This document shows, in pieces, positions 8,282 through 17,889 of a stretch of DNA of 64,000 nt; the first letter of the stretch is position 1, and the number at the start of each line of letters is the position of its first letter. The DNA comes from Vampirovibrio sp. GTDB taxonomy: Bacteria > Cyanobacteriota > Vampirovibrionia > Vampirovibrionales > JAJTHC01. A model generated the notes under the pieces. It saw only the letters and a program-made list of their open reading frames with translations. It searched no databases and was not told the DNA's origin. Position numbers and translations under genes: made by a program. Location of the stretch: positions 1 through 64,000 of the forward strand of contig JACEUU010000002.1 of assembly GCA_024998755.1 (NCBI GenBank). The letters run 5' to 3'.

Positions 8282-9132
8282 AGCCAAGCGATTCTTTCAT
8301 ATTGCCAGTTGATAAACGAATTGGGAAGCGGGTTTTCCAGTTTTACCCATGTTAGTTGCTGCTGAAGGGCATCAGGCAATTGCTGAAATAACTGTTCCTG
8401 CTGGGCGGCTTCTTCAGGCGTTAAGTTGATAATCAACAGAACACCGCCCTGTGTCAATAGCGAAACGCACTGGGTTAGTATCGCCAGTGGTTTAAACTGT
8501 TGCGTGGGCAAGCCCCAACTGACCAACGGGTCTTCAAACACGAAGGGCAGAAACAGAGAAATTCCTTCGTATTGCTGGGTTTCTTCAAGCATATCGCCAC
8601 TACGGTAGGTGGTGTTGGGTAGCAAGTTTACAATCCCGTTGGCATAGGCGGTACGGCTAATGCCTTGAGCGTCTAACCGCCCCGCATCGAGTTCGATGCC
8701 TGTTAGTTGCCAAGGGATTTCTAGGTTAATCCAGTGTTGAAGAAACACCGCCAAGGCGGGGGCGTAGGCGAAGTTTTTACTGCCAACATCTAACCAGCGG
8801 AGTGGCTTCGCTGGTTTTGGGGGCGATGGAAAGGCTGGGTGATGGAGAAAAACAGAAAGCCATTCCAGTGTTTGGAGGCTTTCCAGCCCTGCCCATGTGG
8901 TTGCGGGGGGCAGGAAGCGGGTTAGCTTTTCTGGGGTGAAGTGTGTTTCAAGCTGGTTGAAGGCTTCTGAAGCGAAGGGTTGTTTTTGGTGCTTCTGCAC
9001 GGAAGCGTTTAACGCCCATTGGTCGGGTGGTATGGGTTTTTTTGGGGTTTTTGACTTGTTTTCAGCGTTAAACCGAAGGATGTTAATCCAGTTTTTAAGT
9101 AATCGGAACACTTGGGGAAGCCTTTTTAGCAA
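8239..9132 (-). CDS. probable class I SAM-dependent methyltransferase
   Basis: The protein is about 297 residues. LRWLDVGSKNFAYAPAL (about 112-128) looks like the glycine-containing SAM-binding motif I, and LTGIELDAGRLDA the acidic end of strand 2, followed by GDM and a hydrophobic strand GGVLLIINL typical of a Rossmann methyltransferase core. The substrate is unknown. The first 90 residues are not recognised. The frame opens at a TTG (9132); a GTG at 9111 has a better placed AAAGG ribosome-binding sequence, so the start is uncertain. It overlaps rdgB, so the two are likely co-translated. Confidence 0.55.
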   Translation of the reverse strand: MLKRLPQVFRLLKNWINILRFNAENKSKTPKKPIPPDQWALNASVQKHQKQPFASEAFNQLETHFTPEKLTRFLPPATTWAGLESLQTLEWLSVFLHHPAFPSPPKPAKPLRWLDVGSKNFAYAPALAVFLQHWINLEIPWQLTGIELDAGRLDAQGISRTAYANGIVNLLPNTTYRSGDMLEETQQYEGISLFLPFVFEDPLVSWGLPTQQFKPLAILTQCVSLLTQGGVLLIINLTPEEAAQQEQLFQQLPDALQQQLTWVKLENPLPNSFINWQYERIAWLCTKHPPLHQPPSA

Positions 9133-9204
9133 TGGATGGCGTAAAGACTTTATTATACTCTATTAATTTTTAAGCTTGCGTTTGTAATTGATACACACTA
9201 AACG

Positions 9205-9420
9205 ATTAAATAGCGTACCAACCAGTAGGAACGACCATCGCGTTTGCTCTGCAGTCGTCGATGCGTTCCGTCCACCAAAGGAGCGAAAAAAGCATCCCCC
9301 CGTCAGTGCCCTTGTGGCATAGGGGGGTGTTTTTTCGGGGGTTTTTAGGGGCTTGCCCCTGAATTTGTGGGGGGTGTCGGGGGGTGCCCAAACAGGCATC
9401 CCCTTATGTGTTGGTAGAAC
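9205..9420. repeat. degenerate member of the G-rich hairpin element family
   Basis: It contains a GGAACG..CGTTCC stem (9229-9262), a C6/G6 stem followed by six T (9294-9336), an AGGGGCTTGCCCCT hairpin and the diagnostic GGGGGGTGCC-CAAAC-AGGCATCCCC hairpin (9379-9403). Its last hairpin shares the loop and stem logic of copies at 56.2, 58.1 and 60.2 kb but has diverged stem bases that still pair. No ORF is credible in 9133-9591. Confidence 0.5.
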
Positions 9421-9591
9421 AAAACGGTGCTAGTCGATCGTCCATTCCCCTCGGCTCCAAACAACCGATTGTCAGCAAGATCACTAGCACCGTTTTACAA
9501 GGGATGCCATTTGAACAGATGCCCGAACTCTAACGTTCGTACCATAAGGCTAAATCCAAATCCCTATTTTTCTACCAAAGGAAATCCTACC
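9421..9591 (+). ncRNA. candidate IS110 bridge RNA region
   Basis: The 171 bp between the likely IS110 left end and its transposase begin with a perfect 14-bp stem, AAAACGGTGCTAGT (9421-9434) and ACTAGCACCGTTTT (9483-9496). It encloses a 48-base region with a small TCGG/CCGA hairpin, and a CGAAC/GTTCG hairpin follows near 9525-9540. IS110-group elements are known to encode a structured bridge RNA in this position. The RNA assignment is inferred from position and structure only. Confidence 0.45.
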
Positions 9592-10515
<924 letters not shown>

Positions 10516-10572
10516 CACAGATGCTGACAAACCAACCAGCGAAAAGCGTTAGCGGTATAGCTGTTCCAAAAG

Positions 10573-11119
10573 TTATTGAGCCATTTTAAAGGCTTGGTCA
10601 ATGGCTTCATCTAAAGATAAGGTATCGGTTAGTAACCGACGAATTCTCGCCTTCAACGCCGACCAAAATCGCTCAATCGGATTCAAATCAGGACTGTAAG
10701 GCGGTAAAAACAACAACCGACAACCCGCAGATTCAATCAGCTGTTGAATCTCCCAAGATTTATGAAAACTCGCATTATCCCCAATGACCGTCATCCCCGC
10801 CGTTAAACTCGGTAACAACTCATGTTCAACCCACGTCAAAATAACCTCGGTATTACAATAGCCCTTAAAACACCACGGGGCTAATGGCTTTCCACCCTGT
10901 AACCCTGCTATAATAGAGGTACGTTCGGTGCGTTGACCACTAATTTCCTCCTGCACCCGTTCACCTTTAGGGGAACGACCATACAAGCGTTCAACGCTTC
11001 TACGGTCAACCCCACATTCATCCACAAACACAAGACTGGCGGGCGTTAGCGGTTCTATCTCCTGCTTATAAACTGTGCGTTTGGCTTCACTTCGTTCTCG
11101 GTAGAGCGTGCTTTTTTTT
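10573..11119 (-). CDS. IS630 transposase orfB (DDE domain), copy A
   Basis: The DDE catalytic half is read in the frame that joins orfA at the A8 tract. Catalytic residues are visible as FVDECGVD, VIGDNASFHK and PPYSPDLNPIERFW (Asp, Asp, Glu). The frame is open upstream to 11385 but that part only shadows orfA; no good internal start exists, so a fused protein is likely. Confidence 0.8.
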
Positions 11120-11419
11120 ACGGCTAATGCCGAGTTTAATGAGGTTGTAGGAGATGGTGGATTTTTTAGAACCGAGCAAGAGAGCCAATTCGTCCAAATA
11201 GGCACTGGGGTTGGCTTTTTGTATGGCGAGTAGTTGGTTTCTGTCGATGCTTGTTGCGGTGGTTGCCCCTGGTTTTTTGGGGATGAGACAGGTTCGTTTG
11301 ACCCATCGTTTGACGGTGGCGAGACTGACTTTGAATCGGATGACGGTGGCTTGTTGTGTTTCTTTTTCTTGATTGATGCAATCAACGACTCGTTGTCTTA
11401 AATCGACGCTATATGCCAT
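11087..11419 (-). CDS. IS630 transposase orfA (helix-turn-helix part), copy A
   Basis: 110 residues from ATG 11419 with a GGAGG ribosome-binding site. The N-terminal half carries a helix-turn-helix (VIRFKVSLATVKRWVKR) and the second half a second DNA-binding helix set (ELALLLGSKKSTISYNLIK). The frame ends shortly after an A8 tract (minus strand, 11119-11112), where a +1 slip would join it to orfB. Confidence 0.85.
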   Translation of the reverse strand: MAYSVDLRQRVVDCINQEKETQQATVIRFKVSLATVKRWVKRTCLIPKKPGATTATSIDRNQLLAIQKANPSAYLDELALLLGSKKSTISYNLIKLGISRKKKHALPRTK

Positions 11420-11755
11420 AGATGAATCCTCCTTTTTCGTGAACGTTATCCTCCTTATTATAGCTCAATAATTATTGGAACAGCTATATGATTTGAAGCT
11501 TAAAATTTTAGCCTAAATCAAGCAATAATACCTATTCCGCAATTTGGTTAGGAGGCGTAAAAAATTATTGAGCCTGTAGGGGCGTGATTTATCACGTCCG
11601 TCTGAAGATTTACAGAAACGGGCGGATGCAATCCGCCCCTACACTAAATGGAGTCAAAAAATTTTAAAAAACGATACTATTGGCACAAAGGTGTGTTTCC
11701 ACTATAGTAAAGAGGTAGTTGTTTTTTGATTTTTAAGTATAAGGAGATGGATGTA

Positions 11756-12271
11756 ATGATGATGATGGCAAGCGGTGAAGCCAGTTTTGACGTAGTTTCA
11801 GAATTTGATGCCCAAGAATTAACCAACGCCCTAGACCAAGTAAAACGAGAAATTGGTGCACGGTTTGACCTAAAAGACGCCAACACTGAAATGGATTTAG
11901 GCAAAGATACGCTAACCATTACCACCGCAGATGAAACCAAACTAAAAAACGTGATACTAATTATTGAAGAACGCCTCATTAAACGTGGACTTTCTCCGTT
12001 TTTGCTAGATACGCAAACGACCAGCCCTGAAGCCGCTTTAGGCGGTAGGGTGCGGCAAGAATTTCCGTTAAAAACAGGGATTGATTCTGATTTAGCCCGT
12101 AAGGTAGTGGCGGAAATTAAAGGTTTGAAACTCAAAGTACAATCTGCCATACAGGGCGAACAAGTGCGGGTTTCAGGCAAAAGCAGAGACGATTTGCAAG
12201 CCGTTATGGCACACCTTCGTCAAAGTGCTGCAAAGTGGGAAGTACCCCTTCAGTTCAATAATTTTAGATAG
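11756..12271 (+). CDS. yajQ: YajQ-family nucleotide-binding protein
   Basis: Small protein of the YajQ/UPF0234 family, two ferredoxin-like folds that bind nucleotides (some members bind cyclic di-GMP). The conserved opening SFDVVSEFDAQELTNALDQ and the central RQEFPLKTGID block are present, and the length is 171 residues. Four ATG codons in a row (11756-11767) precede ASGEASFD; homologues begin at the position of the last one. The AAGGAG site at 11741-11746 is nine bases before the first of them, excluding the ATG at 11747, which would directly abut it. Confidence 0.88.
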   Translation: MMMMASGEASFDVVSEFDAQELTNALDQVKREIGARFDLKDANTEMDLGKDTLTITTADETKLKNVILIIEERLIKRGLSPFLLDTQTTSPEAALGGRVRQEFPLKTGIDSDLARKVVAEIKGLKLKVQSAIQGEQVRVSGKSRDDLQAVMAHLRQSAAKWEVPLQFNNFR

Positions 12272-12288
12272 ATAGGAATCTGCATCCC

Positions 12289-13617
12289 TTGTCTCAAGCC
12301 ATTTCCGCCACTGAATCTACTGTTGTTATAGAACATTCCAAACCGAATTCGCCCCTCATGGGTCAAACTAAAAGGTACCTGTTTTGGGTCTTTTTAGGTT
12401 GCTGGTTAGGAGGTATTTTTGATGGTATGGATTCTAGCCTAATGCACATTGTTCTACCCGATGCCGTTGGTGAACTGGTCGGAAAATCAGTCGGTACGGC
12501 GGTTACTAGCCAAGTAGCCAGCTGGGTATCAACCGTTTTCTTGTTGGGGTGGATGCTGGGCGGTATAATTTTTGGTAGGCTGGGCGATACGCTTGGGCGT
12601 GTAAAAGCAATGGTCTTCAGCATTCTGTTATATTCTTTGTTTACAGGGCTTTGCGGTTTTGCCCATAGTTGGCAGGAATTGGCGGCTTATCGGTTTTTAA
12701 CAGGCGTAGGAATTGGCGGAGAGTTGGTTAGTATCGCCACTTTTTTAAGCGAAGTTTGGCCTAAGAAAACCAAAGCCATCGCCATTGGATGCCTATTAAC
12801 TTCATACCAAGTAGGGGTTTTTTTAGCCGGCGGGCTAAACTTTTTACTGCATGATTGGCGGCAAGTGTTTTTTGTAGGTGCGTTACCCGCCTTGTTAGTG
12901 CTTTTCTTAAGGTTGTTTCTGAAGGAAAGTCCGCTTTGGATTGCTACTCAAGAAGCTCATGCTCATACTGAATTGCTGTTAGATGATGCAGGCGAAATCA
13001 TTAGACCCCCTAGTCTGTGGCAGTCTTTTAGAGAAAAAGACCAACTGCGGTCGCTTATTGTAGGGTCTTTAGCTTTTACAGGGTTATTAGTTGGTTATTG
13101 GGCTAGCTTGGCTTGGATACCCATGTGGATTCATTCCTTAGAAAACGTGCCACCCAATGCCAAAAGTTTCGCTACCATGGTGCAAGGGTCTGTTGCCATT
13201 TTGGGTTGCCTATTGGGTGGACCGTTATGTGATGCTGTTGGGCGTAGATGGTCGATTGTTATTGCTGGACTAGGATGCTTTGGGGCTTCTGCATGGTTGT
13301 TTTTAGGGCATCCTACTGCGTTTGTTCCCTCGGTTTATTGGGCTAGCGGTGCGTTGGGCTTCTTTATTGGCTTGTCGCAATCTAGCTTGTATATTTATTT
13401 ACCCGAATTATTTGAAACAAAAATTAGAGCGACTGCGACAGGTACTTGCCTCAATTTAGGCAGATTCGCTACAGCCATTGCGGTTTTGTTTATGGGTGTT
13501 GTTGTTCAAAGTTTAGGTGGCTATGGTAATGCTGCCTTTGCCTTTGGTTTTTCATACTTGATAGGCACTTTGGTCATGTTTTGGGCAAAAGAAACGAAGG
13601 ACGCTTCTTTACTTTAA
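12289..13617 (+). CDS. major facilitator superfamily transporter
   Basis: Twelve hydrophobic segments over 442 residues. The MFS loop 2-3 signature GRLGDTLGRVKA, the TM4-5 region RFLTGVGIGGELVS and the LPELFETKIRATATG block resemble the sugar/aromatic acid:proton symporter groups. The substrate is unknown. The start is probably TTG 12289 with a TAGGAA site ten bases upstream; the first ATG (12358, MGQTKRYLFW) would also retain all membrane segments. It is 17 bp downstream of yajQ. Confidence 0.8.
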   Translation: MSQAISATESTVVIEHSKPNSPLMGQTKRYLFWVFLGCWLGGIFDGMDSSLMHIVLPDAVGELVGKSVGTAVTSQVASWVSTVFLLGWMLGGIIFGRLGDTLGRVKAMVFSILLYSLFTGLCGFAHSWQELAAYRFLTGVGIGGELVSIATFLSEVWPKKTKAIAIGCLLTSYQVGVFLAGGLNFLLHDWRQVFFVGALPALLVLFLRLFLKESPLWIATQEAHAHTELLLDDAGEIIRPPSLWQSFREKDQLRSLIVGSLAFTGLLVGYWASLAWIPMWIHSLENVPPNAKSFATMVQGSVAILGCLLGGPLCDAVGRRWSIVIAGLGCFGASAWLFLGHPTAFVPSVYWASGALGFFIGLSQSSLYIYLPELFETKIRATATGTCLNLGRFATAIAVLFMGVVVQSLGGYGNAAFAFGFSYLIGTLVMFWAKETKDASLL

Positions 13618-13621
13618 AGCA

Positions 13622-14365
13622 TTACATTTGGGTACGGAAAACTTTTGAACTTTCTTCTTTTAGAAAGAGAATGGCTTCTACATCTTCTTGTTCCACCAAT
13701 TCTAAGCGAACTAAAATTTCCCCAATATTGGTGCGTTCACCCATAGCAACCGTAATGTATTGTTGCGTTAACAGGGCTTGCTCCATATCCTCTTCCGTAA
13801 TGCGTTGAGACTGTACCAAGTATTCTCCCAGCCTTGTTTTATTGCCTAAATACCGCATTGTCGCATCAATGGTTAAAGAAATAGACGGCTCTATGTAACC
13901 CGTTGCAATCGTATCACACAATAAAATGCAGCATTTTTCCAATGTCCAATGCAGTTCTGTACAAATATTGGCTACATTTAATCCATTTTTACAGAATTTT
14001 AACAATTGTTGCACATCCTTAGAAACATTAGCACTCGGGTTCAATATTTCATTCTTCCCACGAGTCGCTAGAATAGGGTCCCAAAGTTGCAAGAAGTGTT
14101 GTTTGTCCAACGTCTTAATGGTTTTGGCACTCATTTCTTTTTCAAGTGCATCGCGTAAATCTGTATAGATAACTTGTCTAATCCATAAAGGTAAAGAATT
14201 AATAGATAGGAGTAAATGATCTAATTGCGTTTCTCCTGAAGTTTGCGGCGTTAAAATGCCATTAATATTGAAAGAAGATTCAGGTGTTTTTGCTACACTT
14301 GGTGATGGAGATACTGTAGCTTGAGGATGTAAATTGGGGTTTTGTGAGGGGGGTAACATAGCCAT
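13622..14365 (-). CDS. protein with a GspE-N/MshEN-like C-terminal repeat
   Basis: 247 residues. The C-terminal part holds two copies of the pattern LGEYLVQSQRITEEDMEQALLTQQ / IGEILVRLELVEQEDVEAIL (about 177-242), as seen in the N-terminal domains of type II secretion and type IV pilus ATPases and in MshEN cyclic di-GMP-binding domains. The first 45 residues are Pro/Ser-rich and probably disordered; the middle is helical and not recognised. No ATPase domain is present, so a regulatory or adaptor role is possible. It converges with the MFS gene. Confidence 0.55.
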   Translation of the reverse strand: MAMLPPSQNPNLHPQATVSPSPSVAKTPESSFNINGILTPQTSGETQLDHLLLSINSLPLWIRQVIYTDLRDALEKEMSAKTIKTLDKQHFLQLWDPILATRGKNEILNPSANVSKDVQQLLKFCKNGLNVANICTELHWTLEKCCILLCDTIATGYIEPSISLTIDATMRYLGNKTRLGEYLVQSQRITEEDMEQALLTQQYITVAMGERTNIGEILVRLELVEQEDVEAILFLKEESSKVFRTQM

Positions 14366-14641
14366 TTAACTTTAAAACTCCTGTTGCTTGTACCGTATAA
14401 ATACCTATTGAGCGTGATAGTGGTACTATCGGTACAAGCAATCAAAAAGTTTAATAATGATTTTTCTATGCAATTGTAGGATTAAATAGGTTATCTTGTT
14501 CTTTAGGGGTCGGTTCATGCTATATTTCAGGGGAAGGAGGCTCTTGCTTAATAATTAATACCTTGTTAACCTTGTCTTCCATTTTCATTATCAACAAAAA
14601 AGAAAAACAATTCATAGAGTAAAATTGCTTAACGACAAAAA
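14366..14641. other. intergenic stretch without a gene
   Basis: Apart from a short GATAGT-GGT-ACTATC inverted repeat (about 14417-14431), nothing is recognised before the terminator at 14642. It would hold the promoter of the minus-strand gene ending at 14365. Confidence 0.4.
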
Positions 14642-14670
14642 TCCACCGATACTTATATCGTATCGGTGGA
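14642..14670 (-). terminator. intrinsic terminator of the respiratory operon
   Basis: Perfect 11-bp stem TCCACCGATAC / GTATCGGTGGA with a 7-base loop, followed on the minus strand by a T-rich tract (ATTTTTGT). It lies 37 bp after the stop of the cytochrome c gene. Confidence 0.75.
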
Positions 14671-14707
14671 TAAATTGCACTAAATCAGTCGCTTTTAAAA
14701 CAAGAGC

Positions 14708-16195
14708 TTAACTTTTAGTCGTAGTACTTTGCGGTGCTGATTCAGTTGCCATTTGGGCTTCTGCTTTTTCAGCACCAGCTTCCATCCCTTTTTTGGAAAG
14801 GGTTACAAGATATTTAGATAATGCATCTAATTCATCTTGATGACCAACAACCGGCGGCATATAGCCATTGTAAGGTGTTTTAGCTTTGGTTGTAATTACG
14901 GTGTTGCCTTTTTCATCTTTTGATTCTTCACTGAGGATAACATGGTTATCTTTCATTAAAGTAATTAAATTAGCAATGGCGTTTTCATCACGTTCGCCCA
15001 ACAACCTTGCCATTGAACGGTATCCGTTACCAGTAGCCGTGTGGCAGCTCATACATTGATACCGAAACATTAATTTACCATGACCTACAGTATCTTCTTT
15101 CGCCAAGGTAGCACCTTCTGCTCTTGCCCATGCGTTGGATTTGAAAAAGCCATCGGCATTAACTTGAGCAATTTGATTTTTGCGTAATCCGTTAGAATAC
15201 ATATAGTTGTAAATAACGTAAGGTTTACGCATCATTTCACGGCTCCATTCTTCCGTGAACATAAAACCAAACCCTGAAGCTAATAACATTAAGGCAAAGG
15301 TTGTATTAAACCCTTTTGGGTTTAAGAATGGCCCAACAATAACCATACCAATTAGGCCGGTTGCAAATACGATACAGAGGAAGATGACTTTCGCCATCAT
15401 GGAGAAGTTACCTTCGCCCAGTGATGATAAGCCAGATACAATAACTTGTTGAGTAGCTGGTGGTAATGTAAACATATACCATACGACAAATAGAGGACCC
15501 GCAATTAGACCCGGCAACATCCACTTGGCTGAATAGCGAAGCAAATACTGTTTCAAATCATCTTGACCTTTAATAGTAGAAGCTGTTAGCAAGGCATAAA
15601 TACCTGCCAAAGCAAACATTATAAAGAGTCGAATTGCTAAGGCAGGCCAGAAGGCAGGGTTAAAGAATGAATCGTAAACCGTGCCAACAATATTACCTTG
15701 TGCATTTAACCAACCACCGTTGGTCAACATACCGGTTAAAATGCCGTTAATTACAAACAATGTTCCAAACGAAATACCAAAATAAATCCATGCTAATACG
15801 CAGTGGTTTTTCTTGTCCATTTTACCCATTGTGTAATAATAGGCCAAGAAAGTGGCTAGTTCTGCGGCGAAAAATGTCCATTCCGCACCCCAGAACAATC
15901 CAAAGTTTTGGATTAAAACAGATGCTCCGGAAGGGTTTGCTAAGCCAATAGCCCACCAAATACCCACACCAGAAACTGCACCTAGTACGGTGGTTAGTAG
16001 CAAGAAGAACTTACTATGTTTCTTGATATAGTCATAAATACGGTCGTCGTTTTTTTTGTAGGCTAAGGTTTCAGTCAAAGCTAAAAATGCACCGCCACCA
16101 ATAGCAAAGTGAGAAATAAACACGTGAAAAATAGCGATTAAGCCAATAATCCACCCGTTACCGATGTTAGGAACTTCCCATACTGGATAACTCAT
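14708..16195 (-). CDS. bd-oxidase-like membrane subunit fused to a cytochrome c domain
   Basis: 495 residues. The N-terminal part is a multi-span membrane protein whose first helix, AIFHVFISHFAIGGGAFLALTE (about 21-42), has the His-bearing layout of cytochrome bd subunit I (CydA), with candidate haem ligands His24 and His29. The C-terminal part is a monohaem cytochrome c domain: CMSCH at 381-385 and likely axial Met446 in GYMPPVVG. The last 30 residues are Ala/Glu/Thr-rich. ATG 16195 overlaps the cytochrome b stop as TAATG, so the two are translationally coupled. It probably accepts electrons from the Rieske/cytochrome b pair and passes them on or to oxygen; the terminal acceptor is unproven. 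Confidence 0.7.
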   Translation of the reverse strand: MSYPVWEVPNIGNGWIIGLIAIFHVFISHFAIGGGAFLALTETLAYKKNDDRIYDYIKKHSKFFLLLTTVLGAVSGVGIWWAIGLANPSGASVLIQNFGLFWGAEWTFFAAELATFLAYYYTMGKMDKKNHCVLAWIYFGISFGTLFVINGILTGMLTNGGWLNAQGNIVGTVYDSFFNPAFWPALAIRLFIMFALAGIYALLTASTIKGQDDLKQYLLRYSAKWMLPGLIAGPLFVVWYMFTLPPATQQVIVSGLSSLGEGNFSMMAKVIFLCIVFATGLIGMVIVGPFLNPKGFNTTFALMLLASGFGFMFTEEWSREMMRKPYVIYNYMYSNGLRKNQIAQVNADGFFKSNAWARAEGATLAKEDTVGHGKLMFRYQCMSCHTATGNGYRSMARLLGERDENAIANLITLMKDNHVILSEESKDEKGNTVITTKAKTPYNGYMPPVVGHQDELDALSKYLVTLSKKGMEAGAEKAEAQMATESAPQSTTTKS

Positions 16196-17286
16196 TATAC
16201 TTGTAACCCCATATATGTTAATACGCCTAAAGCGATAAGGAATACAACACCCCAAATAGTAGCTAATTTAGATATGGTGGGGTTTTTACCCGTATCTAAA
16301 AACGGAATAAGTACCATAGTTGAAGCCGCAGCACCAATAATTGCCATTGCCACATGGGCTCCTTCAAAGAAGAGAAACTGAGAGGGCATTAGCTTAAGCA
16401 CTTGAAACTGAGATAAGAAATACCATTCAGGCTTAATTCCAATAGGAGCAGGAGCTGAAGGGTCAATTGTTGGACCAAGAGGCCAAGGATTGAGGCAAAC
16501 AATTGCTAAAAATAGTAAGGTAACACCACCCCAAACAAACATATCGTTCATAATAAAGTCTGGGAAGAATTTTTCGTACTTCTTAATGCTTAGCTTTTTA
16601 AAATATTCGGGTTCAGAAATACCGTGAATCTGAATAAGCAACAAGTGCAAACCTAATGCACCCATTAAGGCTGCAGGTAAAGCACAAACGTGAATCAAGA
16701 AAAACCGATTCATCGTCGCTTGTCCTACTTCTTCACCACCACGCACGAAGTTGGCAACAAGTTCACCAATAAAAGGTGCTTCACCCGCTACATCAACCCC
16801 AACTTTGGTGGCGAAAAACGCCATTTCATCCATTGGTAATAGGTAGCCAGTAAAACCGAAGACCATCGCTAAACCAATCAAGCCTAAACCTGAAAACCAA
16901 GTCAATTCCCTAGGAGACCGATAAGCTTTCATAAAGTAGGTTGAAAACATGTGAATAACCAAAATGGCGATAAACAGGTTTGCACCCCAGCTATGCATTG
17001 AGCGTATTAACCAGCCAAACGGAATTTTGTTGTTAATAGCCATAACGGATTGGTACGCACCTTCATAGGAAGGTACATAGTGCACCATTAATAACAAGCC
17101 AGTTACTAACTGAAGTACTACAAACAGCATACAAATGCCGCCCATGTAATACCAAATAGAATGCTTATGAACAGGAACCTCTTTTTTGGTTGCGAACTTA
17201 ATAGCGGCTTCTAGAGGCACTCGCTGGTTAAGCCAATCATAGCCAAACTTGAGGAGATTCATTTTTTTAAAAGTTTCAAATGCCAC
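16195..17286 (-). CDS. petB: cytochrome b6-type cytochrome b with fused subunit IV
   Basis: Quinol-oxidising membrane subunit of a b6f/bc-type complex. The haem ligands (numbered from GTG 17286) are His98/His112 in helix B and His199/His214 in helix D; the 14-residue gap in the second pair is the b6 signature (bc1 has 13). The C-terminal half contains PEWYFLSQFQVLK, the Qo-site PEWY motif of subunit IV, fused in one chain of 363 residues. Tyr47 stands where b6 has the Cys that attaches haem cn. GTG 17286 has a GGAG site ten bases upstream; ATG 17262 is the alternative start. It lies third in the operon. Confidence 0.88.
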   Translation of the reverse strand: MAFETFKKMNLLKFGYDWLNQRVPLEAAIKFATKKEVPVHKHSIWYYMGGICMLFVVLQLVTGLLLMVHYVPSYEGAYQSVMAINNKIPFGWLIRSMHSWGANLFIAILVIHMFSTYFMKAYRSPRELTWFSGLGLIGLAMVFGFTGYLLPMDEMAFFATKVGVDVAGEAPFIGELVANFVRGGEEVGQATMNRFFLIHVCALPAALMGALGLHLLLIQIHGISEPEYFKKLSIKKYEKFFPDFIMNDMFVWGGVTLLFLAIVCLNPWPLGPTIDPSAPAPIGIKPEWYFLSQFQVLKLMPSQFLFFEGAHVAMAIIGAAASTMVLIPFLDTGKNPTISKLATIWGVVFLIALGVLTYMGLQV

Positions 17287-17337
17287 AGGGGGAATTCTCC
17301 ATATTAACAATTAATAATAACTAGATAGCCACTGAAA

Positions 17338-17868
17338 TTAGGCCTTAGCCCCTGCTTTTTCAGGACGAATAACAATTTCACCTGCTTCAACGGAAGCTAA
17401 TAATTTATGCAAGCCTTCAGGCGGAGGACCAGCTACTACATTACCAGTTGCAGGGTCATACGTTCCACCGTGGCAAGCACAATAAATGTTATTTTTTGCT
17501 TGTTGATATTGAACAGTACAGCCCAAATGGGAACAGGTTGCGTTGAATGCGTGCATGCTACCATCTGGCGAATGAATAAATAGGGCAGGAATACTACCAA
17601 ATTTAAAGTTTTTTGACGTACCGGCTGGAAATTCAGCCACTTTACCTAGTACTAATTTGTCAATTTTAATAGCGGTTGATTTGGGTGGCCATAAATAGCT
17701 AAGTAACGGCCCAGCTGCTACTGCAGCCATTACTGCACCAAATACACCAATCATGCCACCCATAAATAACCGACGAGACATTGTTTCACCAGCTGTTTCT
17801 GCTGAATAATCAAACGTTGGTGGGGTTTCAATTTTTTCTTCTTGACCTGTTGCCATCATCATCATCAT
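17338..17868 (-). CDS. petC: Rieske [2Fe-2S] protein
   Basis: Rieske subunit of the cytochrome b complex. The cluster motifs are CSHLGC (112-117) and CACHGG (130-135), giving the two Cys and two His ligands plus the disulfide pair. A twin-arginine-like SRRLFMGG (31-38) precedes the membrane anchor (about 37-58). The start has five ATG codons in a row (17868-17854); a GGAG sequence lies 11 bases upstream of the first, while a TTG three codons earlier would sit too close to it. Length is 176 residues. It is preceded by the bd-like gene and followed by cytochrome b in the same operon. Confidence 0.9.
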   Translation of the reverse strand: MMMMMATGQEEKIETPPTFDYSAETAGETMSRRLFMGGMIGVFGAVMAAVAAGPLLSYLWPPKSTAIKIDKLVLGKVAEFPAGTSKNFKFGSIPALFIHSPDGSMHAFNATCSHLGCTVQYQQAKNNIYCACHGGTYDPATGNVVAGPPPEGLHKLLASVEAGEIVIRPEKAGAKA

Positions 17869-17889
17869 TTTAGACAACGCTCCAATCTT

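Larger units (their letters stand above)
10556..11488 (-). mobile_element. IS630-family element, copy A (933 bp)
   Basis: It is bounded by near-perfect terminal inverted repeats TATAGCTGTTCCAAWARTTATTGAGC at 10556 and 11488, with TA at both junctions as expected for IS630 target duplication. It is identical in length to copies at 28973-29905 and 60461-61393, indicating recent transposition. It carries two overlapping frames, orfA and orfB, on the minus strand. It sits 40 bp downstream of the IS110 transposase. Confidence 0.9.
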